DNA of 64,000 bases from Aurelia coerulea. Taxonomy: Eukaryota > Cnidaria > Scyphozoa > Semaeostomeae > Ulmaridae. The position numbers and the translations under genes were made by a program. Below the pieces are notes generated by a model, which was not told where the DNA came from, ran no database searches, and saw only the letters and a list, made by a program, of their open reading frames with translations. The stretch spans positions 10,641,501 to 10,705,500 of the forward strand of contig CM076949.1 of NCBI GenBank assembly GCA_039566865.1, read 5' to 3'. Shown here one piece after another: positions 51,583 to 62,583 of this stretch. The stretch's first letter is position 1. Every line of letters begins with the position of its first letter.

Positions 51583-53241
51583 ATTTTAATTCTCCAATTT
51601 TGGTAGCAAACTCATGATAAATAAACCTATTTTGATGCAACCACTTTTGGAATTTAGTTCCACATCATATCAAGGCAAATGATGTATTTCGAAAGAACTG
51701 ATGTCATTGTGAATGGGGTCTGTCTACAATAGTTAGCAAATAATTCCTTTGCTCTTTGCATTGAAAAAATCCCAACAGACAGACTTGATAGTTGGAAGCC
51801 ATCCATGCTCTGGGTATAGTCTATTATGTAGCTGCAAGCACGATCTTGCTGACAGGACATCCCCATTTCACTTGTTAACATTCAGCAGTTGTCAACTAAA
51901 GAACGAGACAGTAGTATGCATTATTATATTAAGTAAAATGCTGAACTAAGATTGCTAAAGAGCCAACAGTCTTTAAACAAATATTGTGAGTTCATTGCTT
52001 TCTCAAGCTGTTGATTATAAATCATGCTATAGTTTATGGTCTTTTGTGAATGGATGTCTAACCTGAAACGTGTTTATTCAAAACTGATATACTGATTTAT
52101 TTTACTGCTTATCTCCTTTCTCCTTGTTGCTCCTATGATTCCTCTTTTCCCCAAATTTGTAGTTGCATAACATCAAAACCGCCAACAACAGCCATTTTTG
52201 TTTCTCGAACCAAGGTCAGCCTGAAATAGGAAAGGAAACAAGTTTTGAGTTAAGAGCAAAAACAGTTTGGAAGTTTTCATCAGCTTAACTGACACTAACC
52301 ATTCACAGCCAGTTTCACTGAAAAACTGAAAATGTTGATGAAAACTGAAAAACTGGCCTTCTCAGATGGGTATTGTGTTTTTTGTGTGTATGATCTACAT
52401 CAAAGTGAACAGCAAAGCCAAAGGTGGGACTCTAATCATTCAACAAAAACTAGCCCGCAAATTTAGCATCTGCTCTAATTCTACAGTAAATCAAGAGCAA
52501 AAATGACACAACAACGAAATTTCCCAACAGTTCAAAAAGATAGAATAGTAAATTTTCAGTCTTGATTTGATGGGCCTAAAATGGAAAGAGGTAAGATTCC
52601 AGCAGAACTAAAGCACCTTCAATAGCCTGGGTTGTAACTCAACAAACAATGATCATCTTACCTGATAACAGCCCGAAGAAGGCACTTCGATTCAAGGTGA
52701 ATGAAGCTGGCACAGCTCATCAACATCGTCAGTTGCAAGCAAAAACAAATCTTCCCTGCCTGTCCATGTTTTCAAAAGATGTCCGCAAATACAAGATTGA
52801 AGCAGCTGGGCCAGATTGTTTAACTTTGAGGCAACGACTTTATCGATATCAATGCAGTGGACATAGATACTGCTATCATGGTCTTGAAGGCAAGGAGACG
52901 TCACTCCATCCGTGATTTCCACGCAGACAAACTTTCTGCCTCTCTTTGCTTAGGCCCATTCACGAAATCGTGTGATCTTTGCAAGAAGCCTTGCAGCTGG
53001 GCCAATTGTTCTTGCCCAAGTAAACATTAAACGAGCTCTGCGAGCGCTATAGCCAAGATCTGAGCATCATAGTTCCAAACTGCTATTAAAGTGAACATTT
53101 CACCAATACATGTTCACAAGAAACAGACAGATGCTAGCCCGAAGCTTGCTCAGCGCAACTAATCCGCAATCTGCGTGCGCCTCGGTTCGTATAGTTGAAT
53201 GAATCCTGTTGCATTGTGGGAAGGTCTGCTTATCCTCCTTG

Positions 53242-54420
53242 AACCATGACCTAGAGTTGATAAGACAGTGGGCTCATGATTGGAAAATGTCGTTTAATCC
53301 AGATCCCCAAAAACAAGCTGTTGAATTGATATTTTCTCAGAAAAGAATTGAAATGAATCATCCAGAAATTCGTTTTAATAACATACCAGTGATGAAAGTA
53401 GATGAACATAAACATTTAGGACTTATCCTGGACTCAAAGCTTTCATTTTCGGCTCACATTAAGGCAGCTATCTCTAAAACGAGAAAGGGAATTGGTTTGC
53501 TGAAATATCTCTCCAAGTACCTACCCAGACATACCCTAAACGAATTATTTAAGCTCTATGTGCGACCTCACCTGGAATACGGAGACGTTATCTATCATAT
53601 TCCGGCTAAAGTATGTGAGTTTAGCGGTAATACCATTTTGTCGAGCTTGATGGAAAAGTTGGAGTCCGTTCAGTATTCTGCTGCCGGTGCTGTTACGGGA
53701 ACATGGAAGGGAACGTCACGCGAGAAGCTGTACGCAGAGCTTGGTTGGGAGTCACTGAGTTCCCGAAGATGGAGTAGACGCCTTACGTTGTTTTACAAAA
53801 TGATAAATAATGTGATGCCTGAATATACAATAGATCCAATCCCACAGCTTCAGCAGTCACAGTACCCTCTTCGCAATCAGGATGTCGTTGGACGAATAAG
53901 GGCAAGGACAGAAAAATTCAAATCTAGCTTTTATCCAAATTGCCTGTCTGATTGGAATGAACTATGTCCGGAAATTAGAATTTCACCATCAGTTGCTATC
54001 TTCAAGAAAAAGTTGCTTTCGAAAATTGGCCCCCTACTAAATCTGTCTTTGGAATCCATGACCTAACAGGCTTATCTTATCTTACTCAACTTAGAGTGGG
54101 TCTTAGCAAATTAAGCCTTCACAAATTTAAGCACAATTTTAGGGATACCATAAATCCAATGTACCCCACTAACGATGGTATTGAGAGCACGGAGCACTTT
54201 TTGTTGCTTTGCCCCTCATTTGAGGATCATCGTCGAGACCTTCTCGCTGGAGTTTTGCGTTACTATGACCATTCGGATATATCGACCTTTCAAATGAAGT
54301 TTTGACGCAGCTTTTATTGTATGGTGATAAAGACCTCCCAAATAACGTCAACAGAAATATACTCGATTTGACTCTACAATACATCCACACAAGGGTCGAT
54401 TCAATTGAGATCACAGAGAT
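53242..54420 (+). pseudogene. LINE family C RT end and C-terminal domain
   Basis: Continuation after DNA element 2: DLELIRQWAHDWKMSFNPDP, HLGLILDSKLSFSAHIKAAI, KYLPRHTLNELFKLYVRPHL, SVQYSAAGAVTGTWKGTSRE and LGWESLSSRRW to the stop at 54064-54066. A one-base shift leads to the C-terminal LSYLTQLRVGLSKLSLHKFK and NDGIESTEHFLLLC (a C/H cluster that may bind zinc), with further frameshifts after 54290. Confidence 0.88.
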
Positions 54421-54856
54421 CTAGCTAAATGCAACTCAACTCCATACCAAGTCCATATTCGTCGTCTCCTGTTCGCCGAGTCCCGTTCCTCTATTCTTCT
54501 TTTGTTCTTTTGTTTGTAAGTAGCTTTTCGTAACACACCCTTTAGCTATTCTACAAAAGAGCCTGGATTGAGCGTCTTTCTTATACATTTCCTACGCGAC
54601 TTTCGATTGAGTTGCGATAAAGCTTCTATCACTATTGCGTACATTCGAAAATTCCATTTGCAAAATATCGTTCAATTCTAATTCTTTTCTGAATAGCTAG
54701 GGGGCCTCTTATATATTTAGTTGTATTTTTAGTTTATCTCCTTCATGTGATGGCCCCCCTTGATATCGTTTCTGTAGTATTGTATGGTAGCTCGTTTGTA
54801 ATCTTAGGTAATTCGTAAATTGTAAATTTTTTAACATTGAATTTATAGAAAAAAAA

Positions 54857-56220
54857 GGTATCTCTCCAAATAGCTGCCCAGACATACCCTGAATGAACCA
54901 TATAAGCTTTATGTGCGACCCCACCTTGACTACGGAAATTTCATCTACCATATCCAATCAAAATTATGCGAATTTCGTCAAAACATCATTTTACCAAGTT
55001 TAATGCAAAAGTTAGAGTCTGTTCAGTATTCTGCTGCTCTTGCTGTAACAGGAACTTGGAGGGGGACATCGCGTAATACGCTATATGCTGAGCTCGGCTG
55101 GAGTCACTGAGTTCCCGAAGGTGGAGTAGACCCCTTACCTTGTTCTATAAGATCACAAATAACCTCACCCCCATGTATGCAAGGGATCCAATCCCACCAC
55201 TTCATCAGTTGCAATACTCTCTTCGTAACCGGAATTTGGTTGGGCGAACTGGGGCAAGAACAGAAAAATTCCAATCCAGTTTTCATCTCAATTGCATCTT
55301 TGAAAGGAGCAAACTTGATCCTGAAATCAGGCTAGCACCGTCTGTTGCAGTTTTTACGGCAGAGCCTCTATCAATAATTCGTCCTCCTGCAAAATCTGTC
55401 TTTGGGATTTATGACCCAATCGGCTTATTGTATCTCTCGCAAATAAGAGTCGGTCTTAGTAAATTGAATTTTCACAAATTTAAGCACAATTTTAGGGATG
55501 CTGTGAACCCAATGTGTCCAACAAATGATGGCATTGAGGGTGCGGAACACTTTTTGTTGCTCTGTTTGTCATTTGACGTTCAACGACGAGATCTTCTCGC
55601 TGAAGTTTCGCAATTATTACGACCGTTTGTTCAGATCAACAGTCTTTCAAATATCGTTCTGATAAAGCTTTTACTGTACGGTGATAAAGACCTCTCGGAT
55701 AAAATATACTCGAATTGACCCTAAATTTCATTCACAAACTGGTCGATTTGACTGATTAAGCTAATATCAGAAATTTTCATTCGTAAAAGTCATGTCCTTT
55801 TTAGAGTGCTTTACGTCTGTTTCCCAGTTGATGTCAAGCGTCACAGCTGATCTCCAATATCCAAACCCAAACTAGCACTGGCTCAGTGTCTTGGCCAGTG
55901 GGGACACTGGACGAGGGAGTAACAGCGGCTGTTGTTGTCGTTGGTGATCTCTCGGCTTGGTTCCCTGTTTCCCAACATTTTCGAATTTGTTAGCTCGACA
56001 TCCACTGCGAAACAGGTTTCTTTCTTTAGTTATCGGTAAATTGGTTCGTATATAGCTTTTGTAATCGTATCTTTAATTTTACTTTAGTTCTATGTCTTTT
56101 ATGGAATGGCCCCGGGGTAGTCAGGATATTTTGCTCCTCAGGGTAGTGTAGTGAAGTGTTTTGCAAGCAGTGCAGGAAATTCGTCTTTGTAAAATATTTA
56201 CATTGAGTATAAAAAACTTT
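54857..56220 (+). pseudogene. LINE family C, second 5'-truncated copy
   Basis: Starts in the thumb region (LPRHTLNEPYKLYVRPHLDY) directly after the A run of the previous copy. A one-base deletion after AELGW (about 55100) shifts the frame, which then continues WSRPLTLFYKITNNLTPMYA, LVGRTGARTEKFQSSFHLNC, RVGLSKLNFHKFKHNFRDAV, NDGIEGAEHFLLLC and LIKLLLYGDKDLSDK to a stop at 55716-55718. A 3' untranslated region of about 500 bp ends near 56220 in AAAAAA. Inserted at or next to the poly-A of the preceding copy. Confidence 0.88.
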
Positions 56221-56250
56221 CATTTCGATTTAGATTAGTTAACTTTGAAT

Positions 56251-57396
56251 ACAGGGTGTCCCAATAAAATTGTGCCCCATTTGCATGAAGATTGCGACGA
56301 AACGGCAAAGATTTTCGCCAAACTCTTGCTTGATATTGCTCTTCAGATACTCAGTTAAAGTTTGCTACCATCCCCGTAAAAATTCGTTGAAAAATGATGG
56401 AGCTATGACCTTGAGGAAGCCAAATTTGCCGGATGACTGAAACCAGCGGTCGGCCATTTTGTGTTACTATTTTGCAGCGATAAATAGCTTAATGGATGAA
56501 ATGAGGCAGCAGCCTCCAATGTCATAGCTCTCGTGAAAATTCCGATAGTCGTCAGACAGTATCCAATAAATAACCAGAAGCTTATTGCCATTGCGTTATA
56601 TCATCTCCAACCTGAGAATTCCTGTCTTTGTTTCGACAATGTTCGACTGTGAAAATGTCGGGGTAAATTTAGTCTAGGCCAAGAAACGTTGATTTTGCCG
56701 AAACAGCTAGCCCAAGTTCAAGACCAGAGAAAGAGAAGTTTATTACCGCAGCAGTTGGTATAGGTCGTGGTAAAAGAGGACTAAAAAATCGAAGGATCGA
56801 AAATTGTGAACAAAACTCCTTGAAAGCAAAGACAAACGTTCGATCTAAGAAAAGTCTACTTACCTGCTTTGCTGCATCCTGAGTTTGCAAACAGAGTTCT
56901 CCATGGCCTTTGAAAAATATGAAAAACCAAGAATTTAAAAGAGTTTGAAAGACCGCAGATACAGCTATTGCGTTACGTTTCGATACTTTGCTTGTGGACA
57001 CCTTGGATGCCTGTTGATGCCACTTATTTCATTTACCTTACCAGGCAGTCAAGTATATTCCTATTTGTTAGTCGCATCAGATAGAGGCACCTTTTCACAT
57101 ATTTTTTCGAATGCCGATTTATGATTCCTAGAATAACAAATAAAGTTTTTTTTATATATATCAGTGAAAAATTTACAAAACTACAAGAAAAGTTAACTAA
57201 ACTAATAACAGAGTAAAGCTAATACAATTTTTCCATAATTTAAAAGAAACTTCTAATAGATACAACACAAATTGCATTAACAATACGATTAATCAGCACG
57301 AATGAGACCTGCTCTCGATGAAAAGCAAAATCGTCAAAATCACACAACAAAATAGAATCCTAGGTGGAAGCAAAATCTGGCAGGGATCAAATGTAA
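56251..57396. other. Sequence with a mariner-like end at its left edge, otherwise unassigned
   Basis: TACAGGGTGTCCCAATAAAA at 56251 has the form of a mariner-family terminus (TA, then CAGGGTGTCCCA). I find no matching inverted end downstream and no transposase frame. The rest to 57396 is probably partly the 5' region of the LINE that follows. Confidence 0.35.
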
Positions 57397-58116
57397 CCAG
57401 GAGAAATACCGAAAAAAGCAGGATTTCAGACGAAAACGAGGGCTGGCAAAGAGGGAACAGATGACTTTGAGGATGATAGACAAAAAAGAAATCCAAATGT
57501 AAAATCCGGTTGGCAAAAACCAAGCGTGACGATCATTGGTGATTCTATGCTGCGAAATGTGAAAAAGAAAGATATAAATGATGAAGTGAAGAACGTGCGG
57601 TGTTACGTTAAATCCTTTTCAGGAGCGAAAGTTGAAGATATGCAGTCGTATTTGCAGCCAACAATAAATTTGAAACCTGACTGCATCGTTTTCGTGTTTG
57701 GGACAAATAACCTTAGAACTGACTCTCCGAAACAAATTGCTGAGAATATCATTGAATTGGCTAAGACTACCGCAAGTCAGATTGAGCACGTTGCAGTGTC
57801 GAGCATAGTGACAAGGGCAGACTCCCTTCAACTGGATAACAAAAGGAAAGAGGTAAATTCTATACTGGAGGAGCAATTAGCAAATATTGGAATCCCTTAC
57901 ATAAATCAGGGCAACATAAAACATAGTCATCTCGATCGCTGGGGTTTACACCCAAACTTTGCAGGTACACACCTTCTAACAGGAAATTTCATTGAATATA
58001 TAAATCATGACTTTGTAAAAGTTGTATTGTTACTGATGGGAATATCAACGTACAGCCAGGGTCTGACCATGATATATCATTATGTGAAATTCCATATGCT
58101 GGAACTGCAACTTTAG
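57397..58116 (+). pseudogene. LINE-B ORF1 with SGNH esterase domain (N-terminally incomplete)
   Basis: The frame is open from the codon after TAA 57394-57396. A basic and acidic linker (residues 1-40) leads to SVTIIGDSMLRNV (nucleophile Ser), VKSFSGAK, VFVFGTNNL (block III, with N-N in place of G-x-N-D) and DRWGLHPNFAG (His). There is no upstream Met, so the N-terminal part is missing or out of frame. It overlaps ORF2 by about 106 nt in another frame, unlike LINE-A, where the two ORFs share a frame. Confidence 0.82.
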
Positions 58117-60284
58117 TATCAGATCTCAGTGATCTGAATTCTGAAATTGCTGAAATAAATAGTGCTGCCTCCTTTACTTCTGATGATTCAGATGTCGCCT
58201 GTGAGATTGACGGATTTTTTGAGCTGAGAAAAAAATACCATAAAAATCCCATGTTGGCATTTTTAAATATCAATAGCCTTAGAAACAAAATGATCGACCT
58301 CAGGGAAATTGCCGAAAGATGTCTCCCCGACCTCTTGTTGATCGAGGAAACAAAACTTAATCCAAGTTTTAAAACAGAAATACTACAAATGAAAAATTAT
58401 CAGAGTCCCCTTCGAAAAGATAGAAATGAATTTGGAGGAGGGCTAATGCTGTATGCTAGAACTGGGATCGTATGCAACAGAGTGCATTCCCTAAAAACCT
58501 TACATCTAGAGCTAATATGTTCTGAAATCACTATTCAAAAGAAGAAATGGATTTTGTACTGCATTTATCGACCACCTGATTTAAATGTTAGGTTTTTCTT
58601 TGATGAATTGTCTACGTCTTTAAATACTGCTCTTGATAAATATGATAGCATTATTATCATGGGTGATATAAACATTGATACGCAAAACGATCAGAACCCG
58701 GGCTACAATAACTTTACTACATTTTGTGATGTTTTTGGGCTCTCCAATCTTGTAACTGGCAAAACTTGTTTCACCAAACAAAGAAATTCTTCAATTGATG
58801 TTATTCTCCCCAACAAACCAAGAAATTTTCAAGCAACCTCAGTTTTCGAAACAGGGCTAAGTGATTGTCACGGATTGGTAGCAACCACTATGAAAGCTCA
58901 AGTTCCTCGGCTCAGACCTAAGATAATCAAGTATCATAGTTATAAGAACTTTGATGATGAGCTTTTCCGAGAGGAAGTGAAAGGCCTTGACATTGGTTGT
59001 GACGTTGATGATCCCAATCTTCTGTATGAAAATCTTACTGCACATTTTAGATCTACTGTAAACAAACATGCGCCCATGAAAACAAAGATCTTGAGAGGGA
59101 ACGATGCTCCTTTCATGAATAAAGAACTAAAGAAAGCAATCTATGTTAGGTCACGCATGAAAAACAGACTAAACAAGGATCCATGCAACGAGAATCGGGC
59201 GAAATTTAAACAACATCGCAACAAATGCGTAAAGTTAAGAAGGAAAGCGATTAAATCTCATTTCAAAAAGGCTACAAGAAAAGGAATCATGTCTAACAAG
59301 GAATTTTGGGATCTCGTTAAGCCCTATCTATCTAATAGAGGAGGCCTATCGGATAACAACATAACGCTCGTAAAAGATCAGAAAATCATCACAGATGAGC
59401 CAACTTTGTGTCAGCTTTTCAACGACCATTACATTAACATTGTACAAAATTCAAGTGGTAGAAAACCAACCAATGTTGCAGATGCAACTGATTTAGTAGA
59501 TGATCGTGATATTGTTAAACTCGTTTTAGAAGCATATAACAATCATCGAAGTATCTTAGCAATCATTGAACACAGGGGGAAAGTTTCAGAGTATTTTTCG
59601 TTCAAAGAGGTAACGACTAATGAAGTAAAGGAAATAGTTAAATCTCTCGATTGTCGGAAATCAACAGGCGAAGATTTGATACCTCCAAAGCTAGTATCTT
59701 TATCAGCAGACGAATTGACTGTCCCTTTAACAGATGCTATCAATAGCAGTATCCGTAATTGTAAATTCCCAGATAATGGAAAACGTGCAGCGGTAAGCCC
59801 CCTTGATAAAGGAGAACAAAGTAAAACTGTTTAAAAAACTTTCCGCCCGATAAGTGTTTTAAATGTTTTCTCAAAAGTTTTTGAGAAAATCATGAAAAAA
59901 CAACTGATGCCATACCTTGATAAAATTCTTTCTATCCATATTGTGGCTTATAGGGAACGTTATGGTACCCATCATGTATTGATAAGACTAATTGAAGATT
60001 GGAGATTGAAATTAGATAATGATCAAATCGTAGGTGCCGTCCTCATGGATTTATCAAAGGCCTTTGATTGCATACCGCACGATTTACTCATAGCAAAACT
60101 ATCCGTTTACGGATTTGATGAAAATTCTTTAGTTTTTATATATTCATACTTAAAGTGACGTGATCAATGTGTTAGGATAAACAATGTTTATGGCTCGTTT
60201 CAGCGCATACTTTCCGGTGTTCCACAGGGATCTATACTTGGTCCGATCCTTTTCAATTTTTACATAAATGATCTACTACTTTTC

Positions 60285-60528
60285 ATTAGGGAAGCCGAAG
60301 TATATAATTACGCAGATGACAATTCTTTGGTTTCTTCCTCTAAAAGCATGTCCGTTTTACTGAAGGTCTTGAAGGGGGAAGCGAATATTGCTCTTAAATG
60401 GTTGGAGGAGAATGAGATGATTGCAAATCCAAAGAAATTCCAGTCTATTTTGATCAAGAAAGACCGTTCAGATACCAGTAGTGTTGACATTAGCCTCCGT
60501 GATAAGAACATCAAAACAGAAAAAACTG
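60285..60528 (+). repeat. Duplicated RT segment, first copy
   Basis: Matches 60690-61148 (minus the MITE) nearly perfectly, from CATTAGGGAAGCCGAAGTA to GAAAAAACTG. It is followed by 161 bp of filler. Confidence 0.9.
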
Positions 60529-60689
60529 TTTTGATGTTTTGACTGTTTTAATTACCGGTTGAGAAAATTCCCCCCGCCCGCAATCGCCAATCGCCTTGAA
60601 CTGAGGCGTCCATCATAAGCAACTGATGCCACTGCATCACAAAATGTGCCCTTGTTTGGTGTAAGTAGCAAGTGTCAAGTGAAACAATA

Positions 60690-61148
60690 TCATTAGGGAA
60701 GCCGAAGTACCGGGTGTCCCAAAATGATGTATTATCGTTTGATTGTTTATATGGCCATAACCGATGAACCGATTTTCAAAAACTGGTAAAACCACAACCA
60801 ACATCTTAACATCCAATTTAGCCTTTAGGCAATCAAATAAAACAAAGCTTTTGAAAATCCGTTCATTGGTTATGGACATACAAGCAATCAAACAATAATA
60901 CATCATTTTGGGACACCCGGTATATAATTACGCAGATGACAATTCTTTGGTTTCTTCCTCTAAAAGCATGTCCGTCTTACTGAAGGTCTTGGAGGGGGAA
61001 GCGAATATTGCTCTTAAATGGTTGGAGGAGAATGAGATGATTGCAAATCCAAAGAAATTCCAGTCTATTTTGATCAAGAAAGACCGTTCAGATACCAGTG
61101 GTGTTGACATTAGCCTCCGTGATAAGAACATCAAAACAGAAAAAACTG
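60690..61148 (+). repeat. Duplicated RT segment, second copy with MITE
   Basis: Second copy of the segment, split after GAAGTA by the MITE at 60710-60920. This copy is the one in continuity with the downstream RT. Confidence 0.9.
60710..60920 (+). mobile_element. Mariner-type MITE (211 bp), copy 1
   Basis: Inverted ends CCGGGTGTCCCAAAATGATG and on (about 36 bp, nearly perfect) flanked by TA on both sides (60708-60709, 60921-60922). The first copy of the duplicated RT segment shows the empty TA site at about 60301. Non-coding; mobilised by a Tc1/mariner transposase. Confidence 0.92.
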
Positions 61149-61824
61149 TAAGCTTTTAGGTATCAAACTAGACAACAAGCTAAATTTTGATCCACATATT
61201 TCAGATTTGTGCAAGAAAGCTGCCACACAATTGAATGTACTAAAAAGGCTTAAACAATTTATTGGTTTTGAAGAAAGGAAGACACTTGTTCAAAGTTTTG
61301 TTTATTCCAACTTTAATTACTGCCCTTTAGTATGGCATTTTTCATCTGCAAAGTCGCTGCAAAAAGTCGAACGTATACAAGAGAGGGCATTAAGATTTCT
61401 GTTCAATGATAACAATTCTACATATGAAGAGTTATTGACCAAATCAGGTAAAAATTATATGCACGTTTCTCGTTTAAGAGCTCTTTGTATCGAAATCTAC
61501 AAAACTATGAAGCAACTAAATCCTGTTTTTATGCAAAACATATTTTCTTTCAAATCATCTGCTAATCTGAGTCGCTCTCGGAGAAATCCATATGATCTGT
61601 TACATCATAGACCTAATCAAACTAATTTTGGTACTAATAGCCTAAGAGCCTTAAGGCCTCAAATATGGAATGGACTCCCGAATGAAATGAAGTCTGCTCA
61701 AAATATACACATTTCTAAGAGATTGACAAAACAATGGGATGGAATGCAATGCAACTGCAACGCATGTCAATTTGAAAAACACAATATCGATCAAAATTAA
61801 TTAGAATAAAAGATCCATGAAATA

Positions 61825-62035
61825 CCGGGTGTCCCAAAATGATGTATTATTGTTTGATTGCTTGTATGTCCATAACCAATGAACGGATTTTCAAAAGCTT
61901 TGTTTTATTTGATTGCCTAAAGGCTAAATTGGATGTTAAGATGTTGGTTGTGGTTTTACCAGTTTTTGAAAATCGGTTCATCGGTTATGGCCATATAAAC
62001 AATCAAACGATAATACATCATTTTGGGACACCCGG
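61825..62035 (-). mobile_element. Mariner-type MITE (211 bp), copy 2
   Basis: Same 211-bp element in opposite orientation, TA at 61823-61824 and 62036-62037. Nearly identical to copy 1, so both insertions are probably recent. Sits in the 3' untranslated region of LINE-B. Confidence 0.92.
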
Positions 62036-62195
62036 TAGTATTATTGAAACAGTGTGGCATTTTAATTAGTTTAGTTATATTGTATATTTGAATAGTTGTA
62101 AATATTTTCCAAATTGATTAGCTTCTCTTATTTTATTTATTTAGAAGCTATTTGTATTATGCATTTTTTTCGAAATAAAATAAGATGACACACAT

Positions 62196-62583
62196 TACAA
62201 CATGATACGAAATACGAAACGATTACAACATAATACGAGACGATTTACAAGACGATTTACACAATTATACCACAAGAGGTGTGATTAAGCACATCTCTCC
62301 TGCAGCCAACAAGCAACAATGAACAAACAAACACCGACTATCTAACAAAGCACAGAAGCCGTTTCTATTCCAATTGGAACCCTTAGTGCTTACTTATGAA
62401 ATAAATCCCTTTGGTAAGGGATATTCAGATGCCGCCAAGGGCGCTTAGAAAGTTTTGGCGCTGTATAGAACAAGGCGGGCTGATATATATCGTGTGATCC
62501 CTATTGGAATACCTCCGGCACACAAAGATCACATATTACACGAAAGGTCACAAACAAAGAAGACGGATAAAAAGGGGTGCAGC
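62196..62583. other. No recognisable feature
   Basis: Short spacer between two LINE copies. The first bases repeat TACGA-type words (62190-62260), with no known motif. Confidence 0.35.

Larger units (their letters stand above)
50059..53241. mobile_element. Mutator-like non-autonomous DNA element 2 (3.2 kb)
   Basis: Perfect 34-bp inverted ends (CAAGGAGGATAAGCAGACCT and on) at 50059 and 53241, flanked by a 9-bp duplication AACCATGAC (50050-50058, 53242-53250). The RT reading frame is continuous across the excised element, which confirms the borders. A 9-bp duplication points to Mutator-like transposase. No transposase is seen inside. The interior holds a GC-richer short ORF near the left end, exon-like frames and a tRNA-derived sequence (listed or discussed separately). 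Confidence 0.9.
48637..54850 (+). mobile_element. LINE family C copy, 5'-truncated, split by DNA element 2
   Basis: The copy starts inside the endonuclease (SKSCIDLIFTDQPNLVIKSG, about 48640), runs through RT to 50058, is interrupted by DNA element 2 (50059-53241), resumes within the duplicated target and ends in an A run at 54849-54856. The 3' untranslated region resembles 5190-5520 and 55870-56215. Confidence 0.88.
58011..61800 (+). pseudogene. LINE-B ORF2 endonuclease and reverse transcriptase, broken
   Basis: Endonuclease: LAFLNINSLRNKM, LLIEETKLNPSF, WILYCIYRPPD, IIMGDINID and FETGLSDCHG. RT: FRPISVLNVFSKVFEKIM, VLMDLSKAFDCIPHDLL, LSGVPQGSILGPILFNFYIN and YNYADDNSLVSS (YADD box), then thumb and C-terminal LVQSFVYSNFNYCPLVWHFS, NPYDLLHHRPNQTNFGTNSL and WDGMQCNCNACQ. 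Stops: TAA 59832-59834 and TGA 60156-60158; the thumb is split by the duplicated segment and MITE at 60529-60920. The catalytic residues survive, but the frame does not. Confidence 0.88.
57397..62195 (+). mobile_element. LINE family B copy, near-complete, rearranged
   Basis: ORF1 with SGNH domain (57397-58116), ORF2 with endonuclease and RT (58011-61800) and a 3' tail to about 62195 (AAATAAAATAAGA). A 240-bp RT segment (60285-60528) is repeated at 60690-61148 with unrelated filler between; the second copy is split by a MITE. A second copy of that MITE is in the 3' region. Confidence 0.87.

Noticed and set aside
61839..62069. A 76-residue frame repeated at 60637-60906
   Set aside because: It is a read-through of the 211-bp mariner-type MITE, including its inverted ends.
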